From Streptomyces finlayi (lineage in GTDB: Bacteria; Actinomycetota; Actinomycetes; Streptomycetales; Streptomycetaceae): a stretch of DNA of 64,000 nucleotides. Below, piece by piece: positions 16,694 through 24,774 of the stretch; within the stretch, counting starts at the first letter, position 1; every line of letters starts with the position of its first letter. The stretch is from contig NZ_CP045702.1 of assembly GCF_014216315.1 (NCBI RefSeq), positions 7,006,001-7,070,000 on the forward strand. The letters run 5' to 3'. Position numbers and translations under genes: made by a program. Below the pieces are notes generated by a model, which had not been told where the DNA came from, did not search any database, and saw nothing but the letters and a program-made list of their open reading frames with translations.

Positions 16694-18076
16694 GTGACTC
16701 CGACCGCTGACCCCCGACCGGCGCCGCTGCCCGCCCCCGTATCCGCCGCCACCCCGGGCCAGAACGCCACCCCGGGCCACGGCACCGCCCCGGCCACCGG
16801 TCCGGACCCGACGTGGTTCACCACCGACCGGTTCGGCATGTTCGTCCACTGGGGTCTGTATTCCCTCGCCGCCCGGCACGAGTGGGTCAAGTACCGGGAG
16901 GAACTGACCGACGAGCAGTACCAGGTCTACTTCGACCACTTCGATCCCGACCGCTACGACCCGGTCCAGTGGGCGAGAACGGCCAAGGCGGCCGGGATGC
17001 GGTACGTCGTACTGACCACCAAGCACCATGACGGCTTCTGCCTGTGGGACAGCGCGCTCACCGACTACAAGGTCACCAACACCCCGCACGGCCGCGACCT
17101 CGTCGGACCGTTCGTGCGGGCGTGCCGTGCCGAAGGGCTCAAGGTCGGCTTCTACTACTCGCTGATCGACTGGCACCACCCCTCCTTCCCCGTGGACGGC
17201 AACCACCCGCAGCGAGACGACGAGGAGTTCAAGGCCGCCACCGCCGACCGTGACATCCGGGACTACCAGCGGTATCTGCACGGCCAGGTACGCGAGTTGC
17301 TCACGGATTTCGGACCCGTCGACTACCTGTTCTTCGACTTCTCCTACGCAGGACGCCACTGGTGGGGCGGCAAGGGCCCCGACGACTGGGACTCGCCGAA
17401 GCTCCTGGAGATGATCCGCGACCTCCAGCCGCACGTCCTCGTCAACGACCGGACCGGAATCCCCGGCGACTTCGTCACCCCCGAGCAGTACCAGCCGTCC
17501 GGCCCGATGACCAGGAACGGGCAGCCCGTCATCTGGGAGGCGTGCCAGACGCTCAACGGCAGCTGGGGCTACGACCGCGACAACCTCGACCACAAGAGCG
17601 CCGACCTCCTGGTCCGGATGCTCGTCGACGGGGTGTCCAAGGGCGGCAACCTGCTGCTCAACGTCGGCCCCACCGGCCGCGGCGACCTCGACCCGCGCGC
17701 CGTCGCCGCCCTCGGCGAACTGGGCCGGTGGACGGACCTGCACGAGCGATCGGTCCGGGGCTGCGGCCCGTCCACGTACACCGCCCCCGTCGACTGCCGC
17801 TACACGCAGCGCGGAGACCGGCTCTACGTCCACCTGTTCTCCTGGCCGCTGCGCCATCTGCACCTGCCGGGCCTCGCGGGACGGGTGCGGTACGCCCAAC
17901 TCCTCAACGACGCCTCCGAGATCACCCGGACCGAGATCGCCCCGGGCGAGCCCGTGCTCAACACCCAGATGGGCGGGCAGCCCGCCGGCACGCTCACACT
18001 CCAGCTCCCCGTGCAACGCCCGGACACTCCCGTGCCCGTCATCGAACTGTTCCTGGACACCCCGTCCGGCAGCTGA
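16694..18076 (+). CDS. GH29 alpha-L-fucosidase, probably cytoplasmic
   Basis: A 460-residue glycoside hydrolase of family 29. After a low-complexity Pro/Ala N-terminus without a signal peptide, the family core appears: FGMFVHWGLYS, VVLTTKHHDGFCLWDS, VGFYYSLIDWHHP, YLFFDFSY with the likely nucleophile Asp, and KGGNLLLNVGPTGRG. A small C-terminal beta domain follows. GTG 16694 has AAGGAG upstream. Absence of a signal implies that it acts on imported oligosaccharides. Members of the family also act on alpha-galactoside-like bonds, so fucose specificity is not certain. Confidence 0.9.
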   Translation: MTPTADPRPAPLPAPVSAATPGQNATPGHGTAPATGPDPTWFTTDRFGMFVHWGLYSLAARHEWVKYREELTDEQYQVYFDHFDPDRYDPVQWARTAKAAGMRYVVLTTKHHDGFCLWDSALTDYKVTNTPHGRDLVGPFVRACRAEGLKVGFYYSLIDWHHPSFPVDGNHPQRDDEEFKAATADRDIRDYQRYLHGQVRELLTDFGPVDYLFFDFSYAGRHWWGGKGPDDWDSPKLLEMIRDLQPHVLVNDRTGIPGDFVTPEQYQPSGPMTRNGQPVIWEACQTLNGSWGYDRDNLDHKSADLLVRMLVDGVSKGGNLLLNVGPTGRGDLDPRAVAALGELGRWTDLHERSVRGCGPSTYTAPVDCRYTQRGDRLYVHLFSWPLRHLHLPGLAGRVRYAQLLNDASEITRTEIAPGEPVLNTQMGGQPAGTLTLQLPVQRPDTPVPVIELFLDTPSGS

Positions 18077-18124
18077 AAGCACGTCCGCGCCACCCACTCC
18101 CACCAGTACCTTCCCGGAGGCATC

Positions 18125-19567
18125 ATGCAACGCCGCACGTTCCTCACCGGCACCGTCCTGGGTACGGCGCTCGCCGCCGTGCCGCTCGGCACCCTGCGCA
18201 CCGCCGGCGCAGCCGAGACCCACCGGGCCGCCACGGCGACGGTCAGCTCCCTGAACGACCTCCAGAACGCGATCGACAGCGCGGTGCCCGGCGCCAGGAT
18301 CGTCCTCGCCGACGGCACCTACACCGTCCCGTCCGGCTCCTCCATCAGGGTCACGGGCAGGAACGGTACGCAGTCCGCACCCATCACCATCACGTCCGCG
18401 TCACGCGGCGGGGCGGTACTCCGCGGCGAGCGCGGCTTCGTCTTCAGCGGCTCCAGCAACATCACCGTCAGCGGCTTCGCCTTCCGGCAGAGCACCACTG
18501 TGGAAGTGCCGGCCGACTGCTCGGGCATCCGGCTGACCCGCAACGACTTCCAGCTCGCCGACATCGAGGGACTGCACTGGGTCATGGTGCGCGCGGACGA
18601 CAGCAAGATCGACCGCAACCACTTCCACGGCAAGACCACGCTCGGTGTCTACCTGGGAGTGGAGGGCGCGGGCAGCACCGCCATGGCCCAGCGCGTGCAC
18701 ATCTTCAGGAACCACTTCTCCGACCACAGCTTCGCCGGCGCCAACGGAGGGGAGCCGATCCGTCTCGGCGTCAGCCCGCGGGCCCTGTCCGGCGCCCGCG
18801 CGGTCGTGGAGTACAACCTCTTCGAGCGCTGCGACGGAGATCCCGAAGCCATCTCGGTGAAGTCCTCGGACAACATCGTCCGCCACAACACGATCCGCGA
18901 CAGCCTTGGTGGCATCGTCCTGCGCCACGGCAACCGCACGAGGGTGGAGAGCAACTACGTACTCGGCGGCAAGGAGGGGCTGCGCCTGTACGGCAACGAC
19001 CATCTGGTCGTCAACAACTATCTGGCCGGTCTGTCCGGGCGTGCGATGGTGATCGGAAGCGGCAGCACGCGCGACCACCACTCAGGCGAGACGGCCGAGC
19101 AGCGGCGCGGCAACGATGCGTGCGACCGGGCGGTGATCGTGCACAACACCCTGTTCCGCAACGCCCAGTCGCTGTCGGGCGAGACACGCGTGCACGAGCC
19201 CACGGGGGTGGTCGTCGCCGACAACCTCCTGGTCGGCGAGGCAGGCAGTCTGGTAGCGATGGGGGCGACCACCGGCTTCACCTGGCGGAGCAACATCCTG
19301 TGGGGCTCGGCCGCCGACGGCAACATCCCCGCCGGGAGCTACACGCGCGTCGACCCGGGCCTTCGGGAGCAGTCCGACGGAGTGTTCCGACTGTCGGCGG
19401 GCAGCCCCGCCATCGGCAGGGCCACGTGGGGGAGCCCGGGTGTGACCGACGACATCGACGGTCACCCGCGCGGCAGCGCACGCGACATCGGCGCCGACGA
19501 GTACGCGACGTCCGCGCCCCTGCGCCGCCCCCTCACGCCGACGGACGTGGGTCCGAACGCGTCGTGA
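18125..19567 (+). CDS. Tat-exported PL6 polysaccharide lyase
   Basis: A 480-residue polysaccharide lyase of family 6 (alginate lyase and chondroitinase B family). The N-terminal MQRRTFLTG is a Tat signal ending near GAAETHR. The body is a right-handed beta-helix with repeated N-rich turns (FRNHFSDHSF, VEYNLFERCD, VRHNTIRD, VESNYVLGG). The catalytic pair appears as Lys246 in EAISVKSSDN and Arg267 in IVLRHGNR, 21 residues apart, and the calcium-site segment GGEPIRLG is present. CGGAGGCATC precedes the ATG. It should act outside the cell on a uronate-containing polymer; which one cannot be told from the sequence. Confidence 0.92.
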   Translation: MQRRTFLTGTVLGTALAAVPLGTLRTAGAAETHRAATATVSSLNDLQNAIDSAVPGARIVLADGTYTVPSGSSIRVTGRNGTQSAPITITSASRGGAVLRGERGFVFSGSSNITVSGFAFRQSTTVEVPADCSGIRLTRNDFQLADIEGLHWVMVRADDSKIDRNHFHGKTTLGVYLGVEGAGSTAMAQRVHIFRNHFSDHSFAGANGGEPIRLGVSPRALSGARAVVEYNLFERCDGDPEAISVKSSDNIVRHNTIRDSLGGIVLRHGNRTRVESNYVLGGKEGLRLYGNDHLVVNNYLAGLSGRAMVIGSGSTRDHHSGETAEQRRGNDACDRAVIVHNTLFRNAQSLSGETRVHEPTGVVVADNLLVGEAGSLVAMGATTGFTWRSNILWGSAADGNIPAGSYTRVDPGLREQSDGVFRLSAGSPAIGRATWGSPGVTDDIDGHPRGSARDIGADEYATSAPLRRPLTPTDVGPNAS

Positions 19568-20376
19568 GCGCTCCCCTGACCGCGCCCCGGCCGGGGCTGT
19601 GCTCCGTCACCTTCCGGCGGCTGCCCGCCTCCGAGGTCGCACGACGGGCCTCGGAGGCGGGCCTCGAAGTGATCGAGTGGGGAGCGGACGTCCACGCGCC
19701 CGCACGCGAACCGGACACGGTCCGCGCGGTCCGTGAGGCTTCGGAACGGTACGGCCTCACCTGCTGCTCGTACGGTTCCTACTTCCGCGCCGGTCCGGGC
19801 GAACTGGCCGGGTTCCCCGCGCTCGCCCGCGCCGCGGTGCTCCTCGGAGCACCGCGGATGCGGGTCTGGGCAGGCGGCGCCGGATCACGGTCCACCTCGC
19901 GCGACGAGCGCCGCGGAGTCGTGACACGCCTGCGGGAGGCGGCCGTGATCGCGGCGGACCACGGCGTCGGGCTCGCCCTGGAGTTCCACGCGAAGACGCT
20001 GACGGACACCGCCGCCTCGACCGTCCGGCTGCTGGACGAGGTGGACGCGGACAACCTCCGTACCTACTGGCAGCCACCGCTCGACGCTCCCGACGAGGCC
20101 GCGCTGGCGGGGCTCGCCGAACTCGGCGACCGGGTCGACGGGGTCCACGTCTTCTCCTGGTGGCCCGGAAATCACCGGCTGCCGCTGGCAGCCCGCGAGG
20201 ATCTGTGGACGAGGGTCTTCGCAGCGCTCGGCGCACGGCAGCTGCGACCGGACGCGCTCCTGGAGTTCGTGCCGGGCGACGACCCCGCCCTGCTGGCACG
20301 CGAGGCAGCCACACTGCGGCGTGCTACGTCTCATCGGGCACACACTGCGGAACGGCCGTCCGGGCTCGCGCGTTGA
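19564..20376 (+). CDS. Sugar phosphate isomerase/epimerase-like TIM barrel
   Basis: A 270-residue protein of the xylose isomerase-like/AP endonuclease 2 superfamily. Marks include GLEVIEWGADVH early, a metal-ligand Glu in LALEFHAKT, and DGVHVFSWWPGNHRLPL. It ends with DALLEFVPGDDP. GTG 19564 overlaps the PL6 stop in GTGA, so the two are translationally coupled. The role is probably isomerising or epimerising a sugar or sugar acid from the degraded polymer. Which sugar is unknown. Confidence 0.82.
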   Translation: MSAPLTAPRPGLCSVTFRRLPASEVARRASEAGLEVIEWGADVHAPAREPDTVRAVREASERYGLTCCSYGSYFRAGPGELAGFPALARAAVLLGAPRMRVWAGGAGSRSTSRDERRGVVTRLREAAVIAADHGVGLALEFHAKTLTDTAASTVRLLDEVDADNLRTYWQPPLDAPDEAALAGLAELGDRVDGVHVFSWWPGNHRLPLAAREDLWTRVFAALGARQLRPDALLEFVPGDDPALLAREAATLRRATSHRAHTAERPSGLAR

Positions 20377-20423
20377 TCACACGACGCCCGTTCACCCGCA
20401 CCCCCGACGCCAGGACGGCAGAC

Positions 20424-21077
20424 ATGCTCCTCACAGCAGACGACAAGATCCTGTTCATCGGTGACTCCATCACCGATGCGGGCCGCGACCACACGGACCC
20501 GGCCTCGCTCGGCAACGGATACGTCCGCGAGATCGCCCGGGCGCTGGACACCGGAGTGGGCCCCGGCACCACGGTCATCAATCAGGGCATCAGCGGCCAC
20601 CGTGTGTACGACCTCGAATCCCGCTGGACCACGGATGTCATCGACCAGCGGCCCACCGTGGTCACGGTCAAGATCGGCATCAACGACACGTGGCGGCGCT
20701 ACGACAGCGGACTCCTCAGCCCGGTCGACGAGTTCGAGGCCTGCCTCGACCGCCTTCTCTCCCGCACCACCCGGGACCTGGCGGCCCGACTGCTCGTCAT
20801 CACGCCCTTCCTGCTCCCGGTCCTCCCGGGCCAGGAAGCCTGGCACGAGGACCTGTCGCCCCGCACCGAGGCCGTCCTGCGCGTGGCGCGGGCGCACGGC
20901 GCGCACCTGGTCCGCGCGGACCTGCTCCTGCCCCGGGCCGCCGAGGAACGCGGCCCTGCGGCACTCGCCCCGGACGGAGTCCACCCGAGCCCGCAGGGCC
21001 ATCAACTGCTCGCCGACGCCTGGCTCACCACGGTCGGTTCCGCGATTCCCTCTCATGAGCTCCGCATTCAGGGGTAG
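20424..21077 (+). CDS. SGNH/GDSL hydrolase, possible carbohydrate esterase
   Basis: A 217-residue SGNH hydrolase. Block I is FIGDSITDAG with the nucleophile Ser, then NQGISGHRV, the IGINDTW block, and DGVHPSPQGH with the catalytic Asp and His. No signal peptide. In polysaccharide loci such enzymes usually remove acetyl groups, as rhamnogalacturonan acetylesterase does. It lies 47 bp after the isomerase and ends the cluster. Confidence 0.85.
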   Translation: MLLTADDKILFIGDSITDAGRDHTDPASLGNGYVREIARALDTGVGPGTTVINQGISGHRVYDLESRWTTDVIDQRPTVVTVKIGINDTWRRYDSGLLSPVDEFEACLDRLLSRTTRDLAARLLVITPFLLPVLPGQEAWHEDLSPRTEAVLRVARAHGAHLVRADLLLPRAAEERGPAALAPDGVHPSPQGHQLLADAWLTTVGSAIPSHELRIQG

Positions 21078-21168
21078 CAGGGACACTGGGCTGTTCGAGT
21101 GGCAGGAGTGGCAGGTGGGTGCCATGTGTCCGAGCCTGAAAAAGCAGTCGTCCAGTGCGGGAGGTGCG

Positions 21169-21870
21169 GTGACCGTTCCAGATGCCGATACGGGGATCGT
21201 CGAGGATCTTCCGTGGCCCGGCAGCGTCGTGCGGCTGCCCGGGGTGTACGGGCCCCAGGCCGACAGCCTTCTCCTGGCCGCCGCGATGCGGCGTGAGGGC
21301 CTCCGGCCCGGGTTGGAGGTGCTCGACCTCTGCACGGGCAGCGGGCTCCTGGCGCTCCATGCCGCCCGGCTGGGCGCCCGGGTCACCGCTGTCGACATCA
21401 GCCGCCGTGCCGTGGCATCGGCCCGGCTGAACGCGGCCCTGACCCGGCTGCCCGTCTCCGTGCACCGCGGCGACCTGCTGTCCGGACTGCGGGGCCGTCT
21501 GTTCGACGCGGTCGTCAGTAACCCCCCGTACGTGCCCGCACCGAGCGTGTCACCGCCCCGGCGGGGTGCACGCCGCGCCTGGGACGCCGGGCTCGACGGG
21601 CGAATCATCGTGAACCGCATCTGCGACGAGGCTCCTGCCGTACTGCGGTCCGGAGGGCTGATGCTGATCGTGCAATCGGCCCTCAGCGCTCCCGACGAGA
21701 CCGTGCGGCGGCTTGCGCGGGCCGGGATGCGGGCTTCCGTCAGCGACCGGCTGGCCATCCCCTTCGGGCCGGTGACCCAGGAGCGGCTCGGGTGGCTGCG
21801 CGCCCGGGGTTTGCTGTCGAGCCATGCGGACAGGGAGGAACTGGTGGTGATCCGTGCAAGGAAGCACTGA
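21169..21870 (+). CDS. NPPY-type class I methyltransferase (HemK-like)
   Basis: A 233-residue SAM-dependent methyltransferase. Motif I is VLDLCTGSGLLALHAA. The amide-binding NPPY motif at residues 118-121 (VVSNPPYVP) is that of HemK/PrmC and related N-methyltransferases. It lacks the helical N-terminal domain of true PrmC. GTG 21169 follows GGGAGGTGCG, better than the upstream ATG 21124. It overlaps the CDGSH gene by 17 bp and is the first of a coupled trio. The substrate may be the Gln, Asn or an amine of a partner, but this is open. Confidence 0.85.
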   Translation: MTVPDADTGIVEDLPWPGSVVRLPGVYGPQADSLLLAAAMRREGLRPGLEVLDLCTGSGLLALHAARLGARVTAVDISRRAVASARLNAALTRLPVSVHRGDLLSGLRGRLFDAVVSNPPYVPAPSVSPPRRGARRAWDAGLDGRIIVNRICDEAPAVLRSGGLMLIVQSALSAPDETVRRLARAGMRASVSDRLAIPFGPVTQERLGWLRARGLLSSHADREELVVIRARKH

Positions 21871-22078
21871 ACCGCCGCGTCGCGTAGCGGTGGAACAAGA
21901 CGGCCCGGTCCTCGTGGACGGCCCGGTCGAAATGACGACGGCCGAGGGGGAGACCGTCGTCTCCGAGCGCTTCGTGGTGGCGATCTGTACCTGCCGTCGC
22001 AGTCGCATCCACCCGTGGTGCGACACCAGCCACCGCCGCCGTAAACCAGCCGTGGAAGATGAGGACACCGCACCGTGA
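21854..22078 (+). CDS. CDGSH iron-sulfur domain protein
   Basis: A 74-residue protein with one CDGSH cluster motif, CTCRRSRIHPWCDTSH. Cys45, Cys47, Cys56 and His60 can bind a 2Fe-2S cluster with one His ligand, as in mitoNEET-type proteins. GTG 21854 lies inside the end of the methyltransferase gene, and the stop overlaps the start of the next gene in GTGA. It should be a small cytoplasmic electron or cluster carrier, plausibly serving the iron enzyme encoded next. Confidence 0.88.
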   Translation: MQGSTEPPRRVAVEQDGPVLVDGPVEMTTAEGETVVSERFVVAICTCRRSRIHPWCDTSHRRRKPAVEDEDTAP

Positions 22079-23112
22079 CGGATTTCCCCGAAGCGCACGT
22101 CCTGCGGCTCGCCCCGGAGCCGGCCCTTCCGCAGCCACGGGGTGAGCTCTCCGGGCGCGTTCTCGTCACCCTGGCGGGGCGGCCCGGTGCGTCGCTGCCG
22201 TCCGACGAGGAGGTCCGGGCCGCCGACCCGTACGGCGACGATCTGCACCTCCTGCTGTACGTCCTCTACGAACTCCATTACCGCGGTTTCGCGGGGACGG
22301 ACGAGGCCCTGGAGTGGGATCCCGCGCTGCTGACGGTACGCGCCGCCGCCGAAAGCACCTTTCTGGACGCCCTGCGCGAAGGCACCGCGGGCGGAAAGGA
22401 CGTGGCGGAGGCCGTGGACGGGCTGCTCCTGGAACCGGTCGGGGACGACGGCCACAGCGTCAGCCACTACCTCCAGCGGGACGGAACGCTCCAACAACTG
22501 CGCGAGTACGCGGCCTTGCGCTCGCTCTACCACCTCAAGGAGGCGGACCCGCACCTGTGGGTGGTGCCGAGGCTCCGAGGCCGGGCCAAAGCGGCCATGA
22601 TCGCCGTCGAGTTCGACGAGTTCGGAGCCGGCCGCGCCGAGAACATCCACGCCCAGCTGTTCGCCGACCTGATGGCGGACCTCGGGCTGGACACGGCGTA
22701 CGGCGGCTATCTCGACATCGCGCCCGCCGAAGCCCTGGCCACCGTGAACCTGATGTCCCTGTTCGGACTGCACCGGCGTCTGCGCGGGGCGCTGGTCGGG
22801 CATTTCGCCGCAGTGGAGATCACCTCGTCACCGGGCTCCAGGCGGCTGGCGAAGGCCCTGCGCCGAACCGGAGCCGGCGCCGCCGCTCAACGGTTCTACG
22901 ACGAGCACGTCGAGGCCGACGCGGTGCATGAACAGGTGGTCCGCCACGACGTGATCGGGGGACTGCTGGAGGACGAGCCGGGGCTCGCCCCGGACGTCGT
23001 CCTGGGCATCGAGGCCACCGGGCTGCTGGAGGACCGGCTGGCCGGGCATCTGCTGGCGAACTGGCGCGGCGGCCGCACAGCACTGCGTACGGAACTTCCC
23101 GCCGCCCGCTGA
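22075..23112 (+). CDS. Iron-containing redox enzyme, heme-oxygenase-like fold
   Basis: A 345-residue helical protein of the iron-containing redox enzyme family with a heme-oxygenase/TenA-like fold. Visible marks are LLYVLYELHYRGF with candidate metal ligands Glu and His, AMIAVEFDEFGAGRAENIHAQ (Glu, Asp, His) and FYDEHVEADAVHEQV (Glu, His). These conserved acids and His residues fit a non-heme di-iron site, as in the related di-iron oxygenases. GTG 22075 is coupled to the CDGSH gene. The reaction is unknown. Confidence 0.85.
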   Translation: MTDFPEAHVLRLAPEPALPQPRGELSGRVLVTLAGRPGASLPSDEEVRAADPYGDDLHLLLYVLYELHYRGFAGTDEALEWDPALLTVRAAAESTFLDALREGTAGGKDVAEAVDGLLLEPVGDDGHSVSHYLQRDGTLQQLREYAALRSLYHLKEADPHLWVVPRLRGRAKAAMIAVEFDEFGAGRAENIHAQLFADLMADLGLDTAYGGYLDIAPAEALATVNLMSLFGLHRRLRGALVGHFAAVEITSSPGSRRLAKALRRTGAGAAAQRFYDEHVEADAVHEQVVRHDVIGGLLEDEPGLAPDVVLGIEATGLLEDRLAGHLLANWRGGRTALRTELPAAR

Positions 23113-23133
23113 ACCTCCCGCCCGCCTCCGGTT

Positions 23134-23997
23134 TCAGTGCTGCTCCTGCGCCGCGCGTCCGCCCGCTCCGAGCAGTCCCGTCGGAGCGAACTCCGAGCGT
23201 GTCAGCTCCTGTCGCGCGTAACGGACGACCAGCGCGGGCAGGGCCGCCCGCACCACCTGCACGCCACGTAGCCACCGCGGTACGTAGACGGTGGGCGCGC
23301 GCCGCTCCACCGCTGTGACCAGGGTGGCGGCCACCTGCCGGGCGGGGTAGATCTTCCGGGCGGGCGGAGGCATGTGGGCGCGCAGTTCACGCAGCACCGC
23401 GTGCTGGTCGGCGTCCCGGATCAGGTCGGTGTCGGTCCAGTTGATGTAGGCCGCCCCCACCCCGACGCCACGCGTGTCGAGTTCGGCGCGCAGCGACTGG
23501 GCGAAGGACTCCACTCCGGCCTTCGAGGCGCAGTAGGCGCTCATCATCGGCGCGGCACCGATCGAGGCGAGGGACGCGATCTGGAGGTAGTAGCCCCGCG
23601 TGCCGAGGAGCTGGGGCAGGAAGGTGCGCGCCGTGACCGCGCTTCCCACCAGGTTGACCTCGATCACCCGACGCCAGGTGGCTGGGTCGGAGTCCAGGAA
23701 GGGGCCACCCTCGGCGACCCCCGCGTTGGCCACCACCACGGAGGCGTCGCCCAGGCGGCGGCGCACCTCTTCGGCGGCCTCGGCCATCGCCGTGTCGTCC
23801 GTGACGTCGACGTGCCGGTACAGCGTCTCGGTCGGCAGGGTGGCAGCCACGCCGGCGAGGGCTTCCTCCTCCAGCCCGAGCAGGGCCACCCGGGCACCCC
23901 GGTTCGCGAGTTCTCGGGCCAGGGCCGCTCCCACACCGCGCGCGGCGCCGGTCACCACGGCGGTGCGGCCTCTCAGCACGTGCTGCCCAGCGGCCAT
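23134..23997 (-). CDS. SDR family oxidoreductase
   Basis: A 287-residue short-chain dehydrogenase. Cofactor motif TGAARGVG, NAG motif VVANAG, catalytic Ser in IASLASIG, and YCASK with the catalytic Tyr and Lys. The longer C-terminal tail (VPRWLRGVQVVRAALPALVV) is typical of membrane-associated actinobacterial SDRs. ATG 23997 has GAGGAGATCCG upstream. It converges with the iron redox enzyme, 21 bp between stops. Three tandem 8-bp copies of GGTCGAGC lie just upstream (24011-24034). Confidence 0.88.
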   Translation of the reverse strand: MAAGQHVLRGRTAVVTGAARGVGAALARELANRGARVALLGLEEEALAGVAATLPTETLYRHVDVTDDTAMAEAAEEVRRRLGDASVVVANAGVAEGGPFLDSDPATWRRVIEVNLVGSAVTARTFLPQLLGTRGYYLQIASLASIGAAPMMSAYCASKAGVESFAQSLRAELDTRGVGVGAAYINWTDTDLIRDADQHAVLRELRAHMPPPARKIYPARQVAATLVTAVERRAPTVYVPRWLRGVQVVRAALPALVVRYARQELTRSEFAPTGLLGAGGRAAQEQH

Positions 23998-24139
23998 CGG
24001 ATCTCCTCGCGGTCGAGCGGTCGAGCGGTCGAGCGCGGTGACCGCGGTGGCTTCGGGCTCCGCCGCAGCCCGCCCCGGTCCATGCTTCCAGCGCTCCCGG
24101 CCGTACGCACTCCGGGCGTCAGGCATCGGGCGTCAGGCG

Positions 24140-24629
24140 TCAGGACGCGGGACAGGGCCCGCCCACGAGGAGACGCGCCAGATGCGTCGCGTTCACGGCC
24201 CGCGTGCGGGTCGTGGAGGCGACCGACTCCGGCGTCTCGTCCAGGTCCTCGTCATCGGTGCCGTGCGTCGCCTCGCCCACCCAGTAGGTGACAGCGCCGG
24301 GGCCAGCGAGAATCCGACGTCGTTCAGCCCCTGGACGTCTCCATCGGCCAGATGAGTGATGCCGACCGGATGATCGATGCCGGTCCGTGAGAGATGCCCG
24401 TCCCGGAGTGAGTCCGGCAACCGCGATGTCTCTCCCCGGAGGCATCCTGGAATTCGACCGTCTCCGCAGTCCGGACGGCGGCGCCCATGTTGCGCTCCAT
24501 CATGCGCAGAGCGGCCTCGGCGAGATCCTTGTGGATAGGGGCCACCGCGTCCTCCGGAACGCTTACCCGCATATGGCGGATGTGCGCGTCGAGAGCGGAA
24601 TACAGCACGCACTGCTCGGTTGGCTCCAT
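24140..24629 (-). pseudogene. Frameshifted gene of unknown family
   Basis: Three minus-strand frames join into one coding-like protein of about 160 residues. The first begins MEPTEQCVLYSALDAHIRHM and runs to IHKDLAEAALRMMERNMGA. The second continues RTGIDHPVGITHLADGDVQG to NDVGFSLAPA. The third ends AVTYWVGEATHGTDDEDLDE to the stop at 24140. Two frameshifts, near 24440 and 24300, are needed. There is no good ribosome site. I do not recognise the family. Composition and continuity argue for a recently broken gene rather than noise. Confidence 0.5.
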
Positions 24630-24729
24630 GCTCGCACCGCGCGGCACGTCTTTCCGGCCGGACGGTTCGCCCCTGACGTTTCGCGAAGTGCCTCGGGGGA
24701 ACCCGGCACGCGTTCAGGGCGGAGGAGAA

Positions 24730-24774
24730 ATGCCGGCCCAGCATGGAAGGCGAGGTGCACCATGCGCGCACTGA
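24730..24774 (+). CDS. Possible 14-residue leader peptide overlapping the dehydrogenase start
   Basis: GGAGGAG directly before ATG 24730 opens a frame MPAQHGRRGAPCAH that ends 13 nt inside the dehydrogenase gene in another frame. The ribosome site is stronger than that of the dehydrogenase itself, so it could couple or modulate its translation. It contains His and Cys. Chance is possible. Confidence 0.3.
   Translation: MPAQHGRRGAPCAH

Noticed and set aside
15650..18223. An 857-codon minus-strand open frame
   Set aside because: It is antisense to permease 2 and the fucosidase, both of which have clear family motifs.
17362..19563. Long plus-strand frame in front of the TIM-barrel gene
   Set aside because: Only the part from GTG 19564 is real; the rest overlaps the fucosidase and lyase genes and is Arg/Pro-rich shadow.
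24116..24150. Repeated GCGTCAGGC units
   Set aside because: Two or three imperfect copies at a gene end with no structure; probably slippage.
24678..24702. Possible SigB promoter GTTT-N15-GGGAAC before the zinc dehydrogenase
   Set aside because: The -10 hexamer departs from GGGTAY at two central bases, so it is not convincing.
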